Shown here: in pieces, positions 16,811 to 24,540 of the stretch
Position numbering within the stretch: position 1 is the first letter of the stretch
Layout: every line of letters starts with the position of its first letter
Assembly (NCBI RefSeq): GCF_023238205.1
Contig: NZ_CP096659.1
Span: 372,001-436,000, forward strand
Origin: Halorussus limi
Lineage (GTDB): Archaea > Halobacteriota > Halobacteria > Halobacteriales > Haladaptataceae
DNA: 64,000 bases
Direction of reading: 5' to 3'
Position numbers and translations under genes: made by a program
The notes under the pieces: generated by a model
Told to the model about the DNA's origin: nothing
Databases searched by the model: none
What the model saw: the letters and a program-made list of their open reading frames with translations, nothing else

Positions 16811-17512
16811 TCACTTCGAGTTCGCCGTCGCGAGCAGTTCGTCGAACGTTTCGACGCGGTAGTCGCCGAGGACGCACTGCTCGCGGCGGTGGTGGCCGTG
16901 GCGCTCGACGTGGATGGCGTCGAGGCCCGCGTTCCACGCCGCGCCCACGTCGCTCGCGCCGTCGCCCGCGTAGACACCGTCGGACCGGAGGTCCGACGAG
17001 CCTCCGCTCGCCTTGCTCGCGGAGACCCCCTCGTGTCCGTTCTCGCGGACCCCCATCTGCTCTATGGCGTGGTGGAGCGGCGCGGGGTCGGGCTTCCAGC
17101 CTAGTTCCTCGTCGCAGCAGATGATCGTGTCGAACCAGTCGCGGATGCCGAGTTCGTCAAGCACGGGGTCGGCGAGGAACGGCTGGCAGTGGGTGACGAG
17201 TCCGACCGGACAGTCCAACTCGCCGACGAACGCGGCGTCGTCGTAGAGGTAGGTCTCCTCGGCCCGGCGCTGGGGGTCCTCGATGTCGTGGAACACCGGC
17301 CAGAAGTCCTCGGGGTCGATGCCCCACTCGCGCAACTGGTCGTTGCGGTTCCCGCCGAGACCGTGCCAGAGGATTTCGGCCTCGCGGTCGGAGAACTCCC
17401 GGCCGAGACGGTCGCCGACCCTGTCGAACACCGAGCGGGGATACGACCAGTCCACGTCGATGAGGGTGCCGTCCAAGTCGAGCAGCCAGTAATCGTACTC
17501 ACGGGCGACCAT
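16811..17512 (-). CDS. HAD-superfamily phosphatase
   Basis: A 233-residue haloacid-dehalogenase-fold hydrolase, probably a small-molecule phosphatase of the phosphoglycolate-phosphatase type. Motif I is LLDLDGTLIDVDW (nucleophile Asp at about residue 12, acid Asp two residues on). A helical C1 cap follows to about residue 90. Motif II is VGLVTHCQPF (Thr), motif III is the Lys of LGWKPDPAPLHH, and motif IV is VYAGDGASDVGAAWNAG. Between motifs III and IV lies an unusual insert of about 22 residues (ENGHEGVSASKASGGSSD and onward), whose DNA holds a perfect 8-bp palindrome. The substrate is unknown. The gene converges with moeA2, leaving 13 bases. Confidence 0.85.
   Translation of the reverse strand: MVAREYDYWLLDLDGTLIDVDWSYPRSVFDRVGDRLGREFSDREAEILWHGLGGNRNDQLREWGIDPEDFWPVFHDIEDPQRRAEETYLYDDAAFVGELDCPVGLVTHCQPFLADPVLDELGIRDWFDTIICCDEELGWKPDPAPLHHAIEQMGVRENGHEGVSASKASGGSSDLRSDGVYAGDGASDVGAAWNAGLDAIHVERHGHHRREQCVLGDYRVETFDELLATANSK
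16979..17044 (-). repeat. Palindromic in-frame insert in the HAD gene (candidate dispersed element)
   Basis: A perfect inverted repeat at 16979-16997 pairs GTCGGACC with GGTCCGAC across a GGA loop. Its centre CCGGAGG is also the centre of the palindrome at 44161-44185. The rest reads as GCGAGC-rich sequence, including CTCCGCGAGC, which is shared with the moeA2 insert. It lies between catalytic motifs III and IV of the phosphatase and keeps the frame. Boundaries are approximate. Confidence 0.38.
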
Positions 17513-17574
17513 AGGGACAACGGAGTAAGCGCTCGGGTAATTTAAACGTTTTCCGAATTCGTTACTTCTGACAC

Positions 17575-17949
17575 CTATCCCGACTGCACCTCGACGGAAC
17601 TGCCGAGGTACTTGTTCAACACCGCCGACACCGAGTCGTCGTTGAACGTCTCTAAATCCGCCCGAATCTCGTCCTTCAGCGCTTCCAGATACTCCTCGTC
17701 GGTCTCCAGCGCGCGGTACTCGACCGACAGCACGGTCACGTCCAGCGCCTCCTCGGTCAGTCGCCGGAAGTGGCGCTCGTCGTTTATCTCCCCGCGCCAG
17801 AGGTTGTCACGGAAGAACAGCCACCCTTCCTCGCCCGGCGGGTCGGCGTCGCGGGCGAGTCGGGTCTCGAACTCGTTCGGTTCGACCGAGACGCCCCCGA
17901 CCGCGGGGTCGAGGCGGAACCGCACCGCGAAGACGTAGCGGGCGTCCAT
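17575..17949 (-). CDS. LWR-salt family protein
   Basis: A 124-residue soluble acidic protein starting MDARYVFAVRFRLDP. The central motif WLFFRDNLWRGEINDERHFR (about residues 43-62) carries the Leu-Trp-Arg triplet for which this haloarchaeal family of unknown function is named. The N-terminal half looks like a small beta-rich fold and the C-terminal third is a helix-rich acidic region ending in NKYLGSSVEVQSG. The gene follows the pterin dehydratase with only 5 bases between stop and start on the same strand, so the two are probably an operon. No catalytic residues are evident. Confidence 0.75.
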   Translation of the reverse strand: MDARYVFAVRFRLDPAVGGVSVEPNEFETRLARDADPPGEEGWLFFRDNLWRGEINDERHFRRLTEEALDVTVLSVEYRALETDEEYLEALKDEIRADLETFNDDSVSAVLNKYLGSSVEVQSG

Positions 17950-17954
17950 GCTCG

Positions 17955-18230
17955 TCAGCGCAGGTCGTCGGTCAGTTCCGCCATGTTCAGGTCGTCCTCG
18001 GTGATGCCGCCCGCCTCGTGGCTGGTGAACCGGACCTCGACCTCGTCGTACCGAATCTCGATGGTCGGGTGGTGGAACTCCTCCTCGGCGAGTTCACCGA
18101 CCTCGCTGGCGAACGCGACGCCTTCGAGGTAGTCGTCGAACTCGTACACGCGGACGATTTCGTCGTCCACGCGCTCCCACTCGTCGGGCAGTCCGGACTC
18201 TATCTCGTCGTCGGAAAGCAGGTCTGCCAT
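17955..18230 (-). CDS. 4a-hydroxytetrahydrobiopterin dehydratase (PCD/DCoH)
   Basis: A 91-residue pterin-4a-carbinolamine dehydratase, starting at the ATG of MADLLSDDEIESGL. An in-frame upstream extension lacks family similarity. The conserved core reads FASEVGELAEEEFHHPTIEIRYDEVEVRFTSHEAGGITEDDLNMA. The active-site motif is EFHHP with two adjacent His near residues 53-54, and a third His in TSHEAGG (near 70). The enzyme regenerates pterin cofactors after aromatic hydroxylation or repairs related hydrates. No phenylalanine hydroxylase is nearby, so the partner pathway is open, and a role in molybdopterin metabolism is possible given the moeA genes 1.2 kb away. Co-transcribed with the LWR-salt gene. 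Confidence 0.9.
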   Translation of the reverse strand: MADLLSDDEIESGLPDEWERVDDEIVRVYEFDDYLEGVAFASEVGELAEEEFHHPTIEIRYDEVEVRFTSHEAGGITEDDLNMAELTDDLR

Positions 18231-18293
18231 GGGTAGCGGTTCGGGGTTCTCGGTCAAAAAGGTCGGTGCCGAGACGGACTGCCGGGACGCAGG

Positions 18294-19679
18294 TCAGTCG
18301 TCGTCGGCGATTATCTCTCGCACGTCCTCGGGCATCTGTTCGGCCGCCTCGTCGGGAATCTCGCCGCCGAACTGCTCGCGGACGAACTCCGGGGGCGCTC
18401 GGCCGTTCGATCCCTCCGAGTCGCCTCGCTCGCCGAAGTCGGGGTCGAACAACTGGAGCGCCGTGTTGATGGTTCCCCAGTCGTCGTCCGCGGCGGCGTC
18501 GCGCAGGCTCTTCGTCGGCGGCGCGAGGAGTTGCGAGACCAGCGCGTCGGCCATCGAGGCGACGACGTCCCGCTGGTCGTCCGAGAGGTCGCCGTGGGCG
18601 TCGAGTTTCGAGAGGGCCTCCGAGAGTTCCTGCTCCTTGACGCGCTCGGCGCTCTCGTACATCGCCGAGATGACCTCGTCGGCGCGCTTGCGCTTGTAGC
18701 TCTCCAGCAGGTGTTCGAACTCCCGGTCTATCATCGCCTCGACCGACTCGGCGGCCGTCCGGCGACGGCGCTCGGTCTCGTCGGTCACCGACTCCAGCGC
18801 CGCCATGCCGTAGACGGTTACGCCGTCGACCGCGTCCGCGGCGGGCGAGACGTCCCGCGGTTGGGCGATGTCCACGACGACGGTCTCGCCGGTCTCCCGG
18901 AGGTCGTCGGCGCCGAGGACGTGACCCTCGCTCCCGGTCGCCGTGACGACCACGTCGGCCGCGTCGAGCGCGGAGGGGAGTCCGTCGAGCGCGACCGCCA
19001 GCGCCTCGTCGTGGGCCACCGTCTCCGTGAGTTCGGTCGCGCTGTCGAGCGACCGGTTCGCGACGTACAGCGTCTCGACGGGGGCGTCGGCGAGCGCGTG
19101 GGCCGCGATGGTGCCCATCTCGCCCGCGCCGACGACCAGCGCCGTCGCGCCGTCGAGGACGGTCCGCTCGTCCAGCAGTTTCACCGCCGCGCTCCCGACC
19201 GACACCGCGCCGTCGTTGATGGCGGTCTCGGTTCGGGCGCGCTCGCCCACGTGGATGGCCTTGGTCACCGCGTCGTCGAGCATCGGGCCGACCGCGCCGG
19301 CCTCGCGGGCCGACTCGTAGGCGTCACGGACCTGTCCGAGAATCTGGTCCTCGCCGAGGACGAGCGATTCGAGTCCGGCCGCGACCCGCATGAGGTGGCG
19401 GAGGCTCTCGCCGTGGCCCATCTCCACGACCGAGTGGTCGCCCACGTCGGGCGCGAAGTCCGCCAGCACGGCCCGGCCGGTCGCGGCCGCGCCGGTCACG
19501 ACGTAGGCCTCGAAGCGATTGCACGTCTGAAGCGCGAACGCCTCTTGGACGCCCGGCACGTCCACGAGTCGGCGGAGGACCGCGGACTCGTCGGCGTGAC
19601 AGGCCGCCTCCACGTCGTCCAGACTCGCGCGGTCGTGGCTGATTCGAATCCCGGAGACGACGCCGGTCGCCGCGCTCAC
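18294..19679 (-). CDS. hemA: Glutamyl-tRNA reductase HemA
   Basis: First committed enzyme of tetrapyrrole synthesis by the C5 route: it reduces Glu-tRNA(Glu) with NADPH to glutamate-1-semialdehyde. The GTG of VSAATGVVSGIRISHDRA is chosen as start because conserved sequence begins there. The GTGs a few codons upstream are less likely. The catalytic domain has LQTCNRFEAYVV, with the nucleophilic Cys near residue 53. GLESLVLGEDQILGQVRDAY and SVGSAAVKLL follow, then the NADPH domain GATALVVGAGEMGTIAAHAL and the dimerisation helices. The C-terminus extends about 60 residues past the usual end, with an acidic, Gly/Ser-rich linker (GERGDSEGSNGRAPPEF). No other hem genes are adjacent. Confidence 0.93.
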   Translation of the reverse strand: MSAATGVVSGIRISHDRASLDDVEAACHADESAVLRRLVDVPGVQEAFALQTCNRFEAYVVTGAAATGRAVLADFAPDVGDHSVVEMGHGESLRHLMRVAAGLESLVLGEDQILGQVRDAYESAREAGAVGPMLDDAVTKAIHVGERARTETAINDGAVSVGSAAVKLLDERTVLDGATALVVGAGEMGTIAAHALADAPVETLYVANRSLDSATELTETVAHDEALAVALDGLPSALDAADVVVTATGSEGHVLGADDLRETGETVVVDIAQPRDVSPAADAVDGVTVYGMAALESVTDETERRRRTAAESVEAMIDREFEHLLESYKRKRADEVISAMYESAERVKEQELSEALSKLDAHGDLSDDQRDVVASMADALVSQLLAPPTKSLRDAAADDDWGTINTALQLFDPDFGERGDSEGSNGRAPPEFVREQFGGEIPDEAAEQMPEDVREIIADDD

Positions 19680-19840
19680 GGGCACCGCCTCCTCCACCGC
19701 GTGCCAGAGAGAGAGATTCCGAGAGTCATGTTGTCACCCTTTGAGTGTAGCCGTCGCACCGCTCTTATCGAGAGGTTTGTCCGGCCAGTACGTAAACCCT
19801 TCCAAACGAGACACGTCTGCGGGTACCTGCAACGGGCGAG

Positions 19841-20242
19841 TCACCCCTCGACGCCGGTCACTTCGAAGCCGAGTTCGCGCACGTCGTCGAGGATGGCCTC
19901 GTGGTCGGCGCTGGCCTCGTAGTAGAACACCACGTCGAAGGTGCCCTCGCGGAGGAGTTGCTGACACTCCCAGACGAACGACTCGTCGTCCAGCGTCAGG
20001 CCCTGATGCTGATTCGAGGCGAAGTCGGTGTCGTCGGTGCCGGAGTAGACGAAAGTGTCCGTCGGGTCGTGGCCCGCGTGTTCGGCGATGACCTCGCCCA
20101 CGTCCACGGTCGCTTGGTGCATCTCCGTCTCCTCGTCGCTCCCGAAGTCGGTGTGGACGACGGCCCCGTTGAGTTCGATGTCACCCGGTTCGAGCAACTG
20201 CTTCGTCCGCCGGTAGAGGTCCTCGTCGAGTGCGTCTTCCAT
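19841..20242 (-). CDS. DUF5778-like haloarchaeal protein
   Basis: A 133-residue soluble protein, with the start taken at the ATG of MEDALDEDLYRRTKQLLEPG. It consists of an N-terminal helix, a beta-rich middle (IELNGAVVHTDFGSDEETEM, then QATVDVGEVIAEHAGHDPTD) and a C-terminal part containing DDESFVWECQQLLREGTFDV and FYYEASADHEAILDDVREL. It matches my recollection of the haloarchaeal family DUF5778, which has no assigned function. The name is tentative. No metal or nucleotide motif is obvious apart from one Cys and several His residues. It is followed on the same strand, after about 160 bases, by hemA, which appears to have a separate promoter. Confidence 0.6.
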   Translation of the reverse strand: MEDALDEDLYRRTKQLLEPGDIELNGAVVHTDFGSDEETEMHQATVDVGEVIAEHAGHDPTDTFVYSGTDDTDFASNQHQGLTLDDESFVWECQQLLREGTFDVVFYYEASADHEAILDDVRELGFEVTGVEG

Positions 20243-20345
20243 ACTTCGAAGCAAGCCGACCACCGGTTAAACGCGCTACGGTTCGCCGGAGAGAGCGGTC
20301 GCTACCGAGTCGGCGTCAATAAAAGCTCAGTTCTACGCGATGCGT

Positions 20346-20540
20346 TTACAGGCGTTCGAGATTCTTCGCGCGCGGACCCTTGTCCGCCTGCTCTATCTCG
20401 AACTCGACTTCCTGCCCCTCTTCGAGGTCGGGACCGCCGATGTCTTCCATGTGGAAGAACACGTCTTCGTCCTCGTCCTCAGTGTCGATGAAACCGTAAC
20501 CGCCAGTGTCGTTGAAGAAATCAACCGTACCTTTCGCCAT
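20346..20540 (-). CDS. cspA: Cold-shock domain protein
   Basis: A 64-residue single OB-fold RNA/DNA-binding protein starting at the ATG of [20 protein letters not shown]. The RNP1-like motif is [10 protein letters not shown] (residues 13-22) and the RNP2-like motif is VFFHMEDI. Haloarchaeal copies carry the acidic stretch EDEDED between them, as seen here. The likely role is as an RNA chaperone in the cytoplasm. The gene is divergent from uppS. A TATA-like run (CTTTTTAAGC on the minus strand, about 20563-20572) lies 23-32 nt upstream, consistent with a leaderless or nearly leaderless transcript. Confidence 0.93.
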   Translation of the reverse strand: MAKGTVDFFNDTGGYGFIDTEDEDEDVFFHMEDIGGPDLEEGQEVEFEIEQADKGPRAKNLERL

Positions 20541-20675
20541 TGCATCTGTCCTAAGACGCTCCACGCTTAAAAAGGTATGCACCGAGATGGAGTTGAATGG
20601 CTGAAATTACTCGCGGAGAAGAAATTCCGTGGTCAAAAGGCTAATTGCCCTCGGCGGTGTCGGTTCGACTAACGG

Positions 20676-21611
20676 ATGTTACAGTGGGCACAGCGGCGAG
20701 TTCAGGCCGCCTACGAACGTCTTCTCAGGCGCGAAATCTCGGGCGCACCGACCCACGTCGCGGTGATTCAGGACGGCAATCGGCGCTACGCCAGCAAGCA
20801 GGGCGGCGATGCACCCGACGGCCACCGCGCCGGCGCACAGACCACCGAGCGCGTCATGGACTGGTGCAAGGAGATGGGCGTCGAGGAACTGACGCTGTAC
20901 ACTTTCTCGACCGAGAACTTCGACCGGCCCGACCACGAGAATCAGGCGCTGTTCGACCTGTTGGAGGAGAAACTCTACCAGTTCGGCGACGACGACCGAG
21001 TCCACGACGGGGAGGTCTGCATCAGGGTCATCGGGGAGCGCGACCGCCTCCCGGAGCGCGTCCGGGAGGCAGTCCGATACGCCGAGCGCCGGACTGCCGA
21101 CTACGACTCGTTCACGCTCAACGTCGCGCTGGCCTACGGCGGCCGGAACGAACTGCTCGGGGCTACCCGCGAGGTGGCGCGCGCGGTCGAAGACGGTGAA
21201 CTGGACCCCGACGACATCGACGTGTCGGAGATAGAGAACCGACTGTACGACAGTCCGGTCCGGGACGTGGACCTCATCATCCGGACCGGCGGCGACGAGC
21301 GCACGTCGAACTTCCTGCCGTGGCACGCCAACGGCAACGAGGCGGCGGTCTTCTTCTGTACGCCCTACTGGCCCGAGTTCTCGAAGATAGACTTCCTCCG
21401 CGGAATCCGAACGTACGAGTCGCGCGAACAGTCGTGGCGGCGCACGAGGGCCAACCGCGCGCTGGCGCTGGTGAAGGCGCTTGGCGGCGTCGAACTCGCC
21501 GAGGCCCGGAGCGTCATCGACCGCTTCCGCGAGAGTCTGCCCGAGGAGTCGAGCGTCGAGGAACTCGGCGTCGAGGAGTTAGAGGTCGAGAGCGAGTCGT
21601 CGGTGGAGTGA
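20676..21611 (+). CDS. uppS: Catalytic cis-prenyltransferase (polyprenyl diphosphate synthase)
   Basis: A 311-residue enzyme that adds isopentenyl units in cis configuration to make the polyprenyl carrier used as dolichol-type lipid in glycosylation. All catalytic regions are present: THVAVIQDGNRRYAS (Asp and Arg pair, near residues 26-40), GHRAGAQTTERVMDWCKEMG, LTLYTFSTENFDRPDHEN (Ser/Asn/Arg-Pro region), LAYGGRNELLGA and VDLIIRTGGDERTSNFLPW. The segment after SNFLPW contains a haloarchaeal-looking variant (HANGNEAAVFFCTPYWPEF). The C-terminus carries an acidic low-complexity tail of repeated VEELG/SVE units. A degenerate paralogue lies convergent 52 bases downstream. Confidence 0.93.
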   Translation: MLQWAQRRVQAAYERLLRREISGAPTHVAVIQDGNRRYASKQGGDAPDGHRAGAQTTERVMDWCKEMGVEELTLYTFSTENFDRPDHENQALFDLLEEKLYQFGDDDRVHDGEVCIRVIGERDRLPERVREAVRYAERRTADYDSFTLNVALAYGGRNELLGATREVARAVEDGELDPDDIDVSEIENRLYDSPVRDVDLIIRTGGDERTSNFLPWHANGNEAAVFFCTPYWPEFSKIDFLRGIRTYESREQSWRRTRANRALALVKALGGVELAEARSVIDRFRESLPEESSVEELGVEELEVESESSVE

Positions 21612-21663
21612 GCTATCGCCGAACCGGCGAAAGACTCCTGCTCTCCGTCTTTCGAGATTTGGC

Positions 21664-22272
21664 CTACCGGCCAAACCGCCGCTGTCGGTTCTTGTAGTCC
21701 AACAGCGCCCGGAGGTACTCGCGCTTCCGGAAGTCGCGCCAGTTCACGTCGGTGAAGTACAACTCGGAGTAGACCGACTGCCATATCATGAAGTCCGAGA
21801 GGCGCTCCGCGCCGGTCTTCAGCACCAAGTCCGGGTTCTCGGGGAACACCAGATGCTTCTCGACCTCCGACTCGTCGACCTGTCCGGCGGTCAGTTCGCC
21901 GTCCTGTACGTCTTTAGCGATCTTCCGAACTGCGCCCGCGAACTCGTGTTTGCCGCCCAAGCCGATGGAGACCTGAATCGGCGCGTCGGCGCGCTGAGTG
22001 TCCTCCGGCCCGCGGACCGCCAAGCGGCGCGGAACCGACACTCCTTCGAGTTCCCGCCGGAGGGTCGGGGCCGCCTCGGGGTCGAGGACGCTGACGTAGA
22101 CGGTGATGCGCTCGGCCCCGTACTCGAACGCCCACTCGAAGAAGGCTTCGAGCGTCGCGTACGCGCCCTGTTCCAGCAGGTCGCGCTCGGTGATGATGAC
22201 CGCGATGTGGTCGGGCGTGTCGGCGTCGTGTCTGCGGAGGCGGGCGGCGAGATAGCGGTCGTAGACTCCCAC
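21664..22272 (-). CDS. Degenerate cis-prenyltransferase paralogue (non-catalytic subunit candidate)
   Basis: A 202-residue protein with a GTG start, clearly related to UppS in its second half: QVSIGLGGKHEFAGAVRKIA aligns with the GGRNE region, and PDLVLKTGAERLSDFMIWQ with the IRTGGDERTSNF region, then SVYSELYFTDVNW. The first half has lost the active site. Where UppS has the DGNRR motif this protein reads HIAVIITERDLLEQGAY, and the STENFDRP region is replaced by VSVLDPEAAP. It is therefore probably not an enzyme alone. A role as partner of the neighbouring UppS is inferred by analogy with NgBR/Nus1 in eukaryotes and with a heteromeric enzyme described in Methanosarcina. Confidence 0.82.
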   Translation of the reverse strand: MGVYDRYLAARLRRHDADTPDHIAVIITERDLLEQGAYATLEAFFEWAFEYGAERITVYVSVLDPEAAPTLRRELEGVSVPRRLAVRGPEDTQRADAPIQVSIGLGGKHEFAGAVRKIAKDVQDGELTAGQVDESEVEKHLVFPENPDLVLKTGAERLSDFMIWQSVYSELYFTDVNWRDFRKREYLRALLDYKNRQRRFGR

Positions 22273-22708
22273 GCCATTCGGCTTCGACGGCCACCGTCCT
22301 AAACGTCACGGACTGCGACTCGCCCCCGAACGCCGTCCGGCGTAGACGGGTCGTTCGGGGAGGTCAGTCGTCGTCTCGGAACGCGCCGGAGGTGCGAGTG
22401 TTTGGCTGGCGCGTTCGAGTCTGGGCCGGGTCGGACACCACGATAGCATCGGACGGAACACGGAATCTACCGCATTGCGCCGGAACGGACCGAAATGGAA
22501 AACCCTCCGTTTCACGCAGAAGTCGTGAGCCGAATCGCTGATTCTCGGGGTCAAAAATTCGTCGATGGCGAGCCGACAGAAAACGGCTCGAGTCCGCAGA
22601 CCCCGTCGCCGTCCGGCGATTGTCGGACACCCGTCTGACGATTCGACGCCCGCGGACGCCCACTGCTTCGGGAGGATTAAGTGGGCGTCGGCGGAACGGG
22701 GGGATAAC
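22273..22708. other. 436-base spacer between divergent cis-prenyltransferase paralogue and DUF92 gene
   Basis: No gene is supported here. Upstream in-frame codons of the DUF92 frame are Arg/Pro rich and unlike protein. A strong hairpin at 22324-22360 pairs CCCCGAACG with CGTTCGGGG and encloses a second small stem, ACGCC/GGCGT. It sits 50-90 bases upstream of the paralogue start. Just before the DUF92 start there is a TATA-like ATTAAGTG and a G-rich run that may act as a ribosome site. Confidence 0.5.
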
Positions 22709-24022
22709 GTGACCACCAGAGTTCGGCGTGCGGCGGCATACGCCGTCGTCTCGACGCTGGCGCTCGCCGCCCCGACGCTGGGGTGGGCGACCGCCGTGGC
22801 GTTCGGTGCGGTCGCCGTGGGCGCGCTCTCGGTCACCGACGGACCGGTGTTCGAGTGGTTCGCCCGACCCGCAGACCGACAGGAGGGACGCCTCCACGGA
22901 CTCGCGGCCTTCGGTTTCGCCGCGACCGGAATCGCGCTCCTCACGACGTTCGCGGGCTTGCCCGAACACGTCCTCGTCGCCAGCGTCCTCGTCGTGGGTT
23001 ACGGCAACCTCGCCCAGCAGGTGGCGTGGAAGTTCGACGCCGAACCGATACTCCGCACCGGCGCGTTCGTCGCGGGCGGCATCGTGGCGGCCGCGGCCGG
23101 ACAGGCCGTCGCGCTGAGCCTCGTCGGCATGCCGGTCGCGCCGGTCCTGCCCGAAATCGTCTTTCTGGCGTCCAGCGGTGCGCTCCTCGCGGGTCTCCTG
23201 CGGTCGGTGCTGTTCGCCCGCGACGACCCGCTGGTCATGCTCTCGGTCGCCTTCCTGCTGTGGTTGTTCGCCGACCTCGCGGTACAGGTGACCGTCGAGG
23301 GCATCGCGGTCGCGCTGGCTGTCACCGCGCTGTTCGGCTACGTCTCGTGGGCGCTCGACGCCGCCTCGATTCCGGGGATGATGACCGGCGCGCTGTTAGC
23401 CATGCTGACCATCGTCCTCGGCGGTTACGCGTGGTTCGCGGTCCTCATCGCCTTCTTCGGCATCGGGAGCCTCTCGACCAAGTTCCGCTACGAGGAGAAG
23501 GAGGCCCGGGGCGTCGCCGAGGAGAACGAGGGCGCACGCGGGACCGGTAACGTCCTCGGAAACGCCGCGGTGGCGCTCGCCGCCGTCCTCGCCTACGCCG
23601 CGCGCACGAAGTTCCCCGCCGTCGGCGGTGAGGTGTTCCTGTTCGCGTTCGCCGGGTCCATCGCCACCGCGATGAGCGACACCCTCTCGTCGGAAATCGG
23701 CGGCGTGTTCGACGACCCGCGACTCATCACCACGCTCCAGCGCGTCGAACCCGGCACCGACGGCGCGGTGACGTGGCAGGGCGAACTCGCCGGCGCGGCG
23801 GGCGCGGTAGTCGTCGCGGCCATCGCGGCGGCCCTCTTCGGGAACGTCGGCGCGACCGGTGCCGCGGTGGTCGCCGTCGCGGGCGTCAGCGGCATGACGA
23901 TGGACAGTCTGCTCGGCGCGACCCTCGAAGGCGACGCGCTCGGCAATCAGGGCGTCAACTTCCTCGCCACCCTGACCGGTGCGCTCGTCGGCGCGGGTCT
24001 CGCGGTGGTCGTCCTGCCGTGA
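22709..24022 (+). CDS. DUF92-family integral membrane protein
   Basis: A 437-residue membrane protein. The chosen GTG (VTTRVRRAAAYAVV) follows a GGGGGG run that can act as Shine-Dalgarno, and an upstream extension is rejected because it is Arg/Pro rich. There are about eleven hydrophobic helices. The second half carries the DUF92 signature elements FFGIGSLSTKFRYEEKEARG, the GTGNVLGNAAVALAAVLAYA helix, AMSDTLSSEIGGVF, and the closing VSGMTMDSLLGATLEGD with GNQGVNFLATLTGA. In eukaryotes and cyanobacteria related proteins (VTE6, VTE5-like) handle phytyl phosphate, so a polyprenol or phytol phosphate kinase role is plausible near the cis-prenyltransferases but unproven. Overlaps the next gene by 4 nt. 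Confidence 0.82.
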   Translation: MTTRVRRAAAYAVVSTLALAAPTLGWATAVAFGAVAVGALSVTDGPVFEWFARPADRQEGRLHGLAAFGFAATGIALLTTFAGLPEHVLVASVLVVGYGNLAQQVAWKFDAEPILRTGAFVAGGIVAAAAGQAVALSLVGMPVAPVLPEIVFLASSGALLAGLLRSVLFARDDPLVMLSVAFLLWLFADLAVQVTVEGIAVALAVTALFGYVSWALDAASIPGMMTGALLAMLTIVLGGYAWFAVLIAFFGIGSLSTKFRYEEKEARGVAEENEGARGTGNVLGNAAVALAAVLAYAARTKFPAVGGEVFLFAFAGSIATAMSDTLSSEIGGVFDDPRLITTLQRVEPGTDGAVTWQGELAGAAGAVVVAAIAAALFGNVGATGAAVVAVAGVSGMTMDSLLGATLEGDALGNQGVNFLATLTGALVGAGLAVVVLP

Positions 24023-24441
24023 TTCGACTCGCCCGCCCGGACGACCGCGAGCGCCTGCGAGAGATACAGACGCACCTCGGCGAGCCGAATCCGGCCCTGC
24101 TCGCGTACGCCGTCGACGGCCCGCCGGTCGTCCTCGTCTCCGCGACCCCGGACGGTGACCTCGCGGGCTATCTCGTCGCGCTCCACGACGCGGAGACGAG
24201 TTACGTCGCGGAAATCGTCGTCGCACCCGCGTACCGCCGGGAGGGACGCGCACGTCGCCTCCTCGCGGCCGCGTTCGACTACCTGCGCGAGCGAGACTGC
24301 GCCCGAGTCCGGCTCTCGGTCCACCCCGCGAACGACGCCGCGAGACGCCTCTACGAGTCGATGGGCTTCGAGGAAAGCGGGCGAGAGGGCGAGTACTACG
24401 ACGACGGGAGCGACGCGATTACGATGAGCCGAGAGCTCTGA
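24019..24441 (+). CDS. GNAT-family N-acetyltransferase
   Basis: A 140-residue acyltransferase whose GTG start overlaps the DUF92 stop in a GTGA junction, indicating translational coupling. The GNAT fold is evident: N-terminal IRLARPDDRERLREIQ, strand beta4 TSYVAEIVVAPAYRREGRARRLL with the acetyl-CoA pyrophosphate-binding Q/RxxGxA-type loop RREGRAR (about residues 75-81), and the C-terminal ARVRLSVHPANDAARRLYESMGFEESGREGEYY. The architecture resembles RimI-type protein N-terminal acetylases, but the substrate cannot be fixed from sequence. The length is normal for a single domain. Confidence 0.88.
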   Translation: MIRLARPDDRERLREIQTHLGEPNPALLAYAVDGPPVVLVSATPDGDLAGYLVALHDAETSYVAEIVVAPAYRREGRARRLLAAAFDYLRERDCARVRLSVHPANDAARRLYESMGFEESGREGEYYDDGSDAITMSREL

Positions 24442-24540
24442 GGTCGATTTCTTTCCGAGAAACGTCGGCGGTTCCGACCGGAAGGTGAGGCGTCTTCACC
24501 CGACCGCGGTGTTCCGAACGTCCGGCCGGTAGCCCGGCGT

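Noticed and set aside
22565-22708. Upstream extension of the DUF92 protein by 48 residues
   Set aside because: The extension is Arg/Pro-rich and not membrane-like. A TATA-like stretch and a G-rich ribosome-site candidate lie just before the GTG chosen instead.
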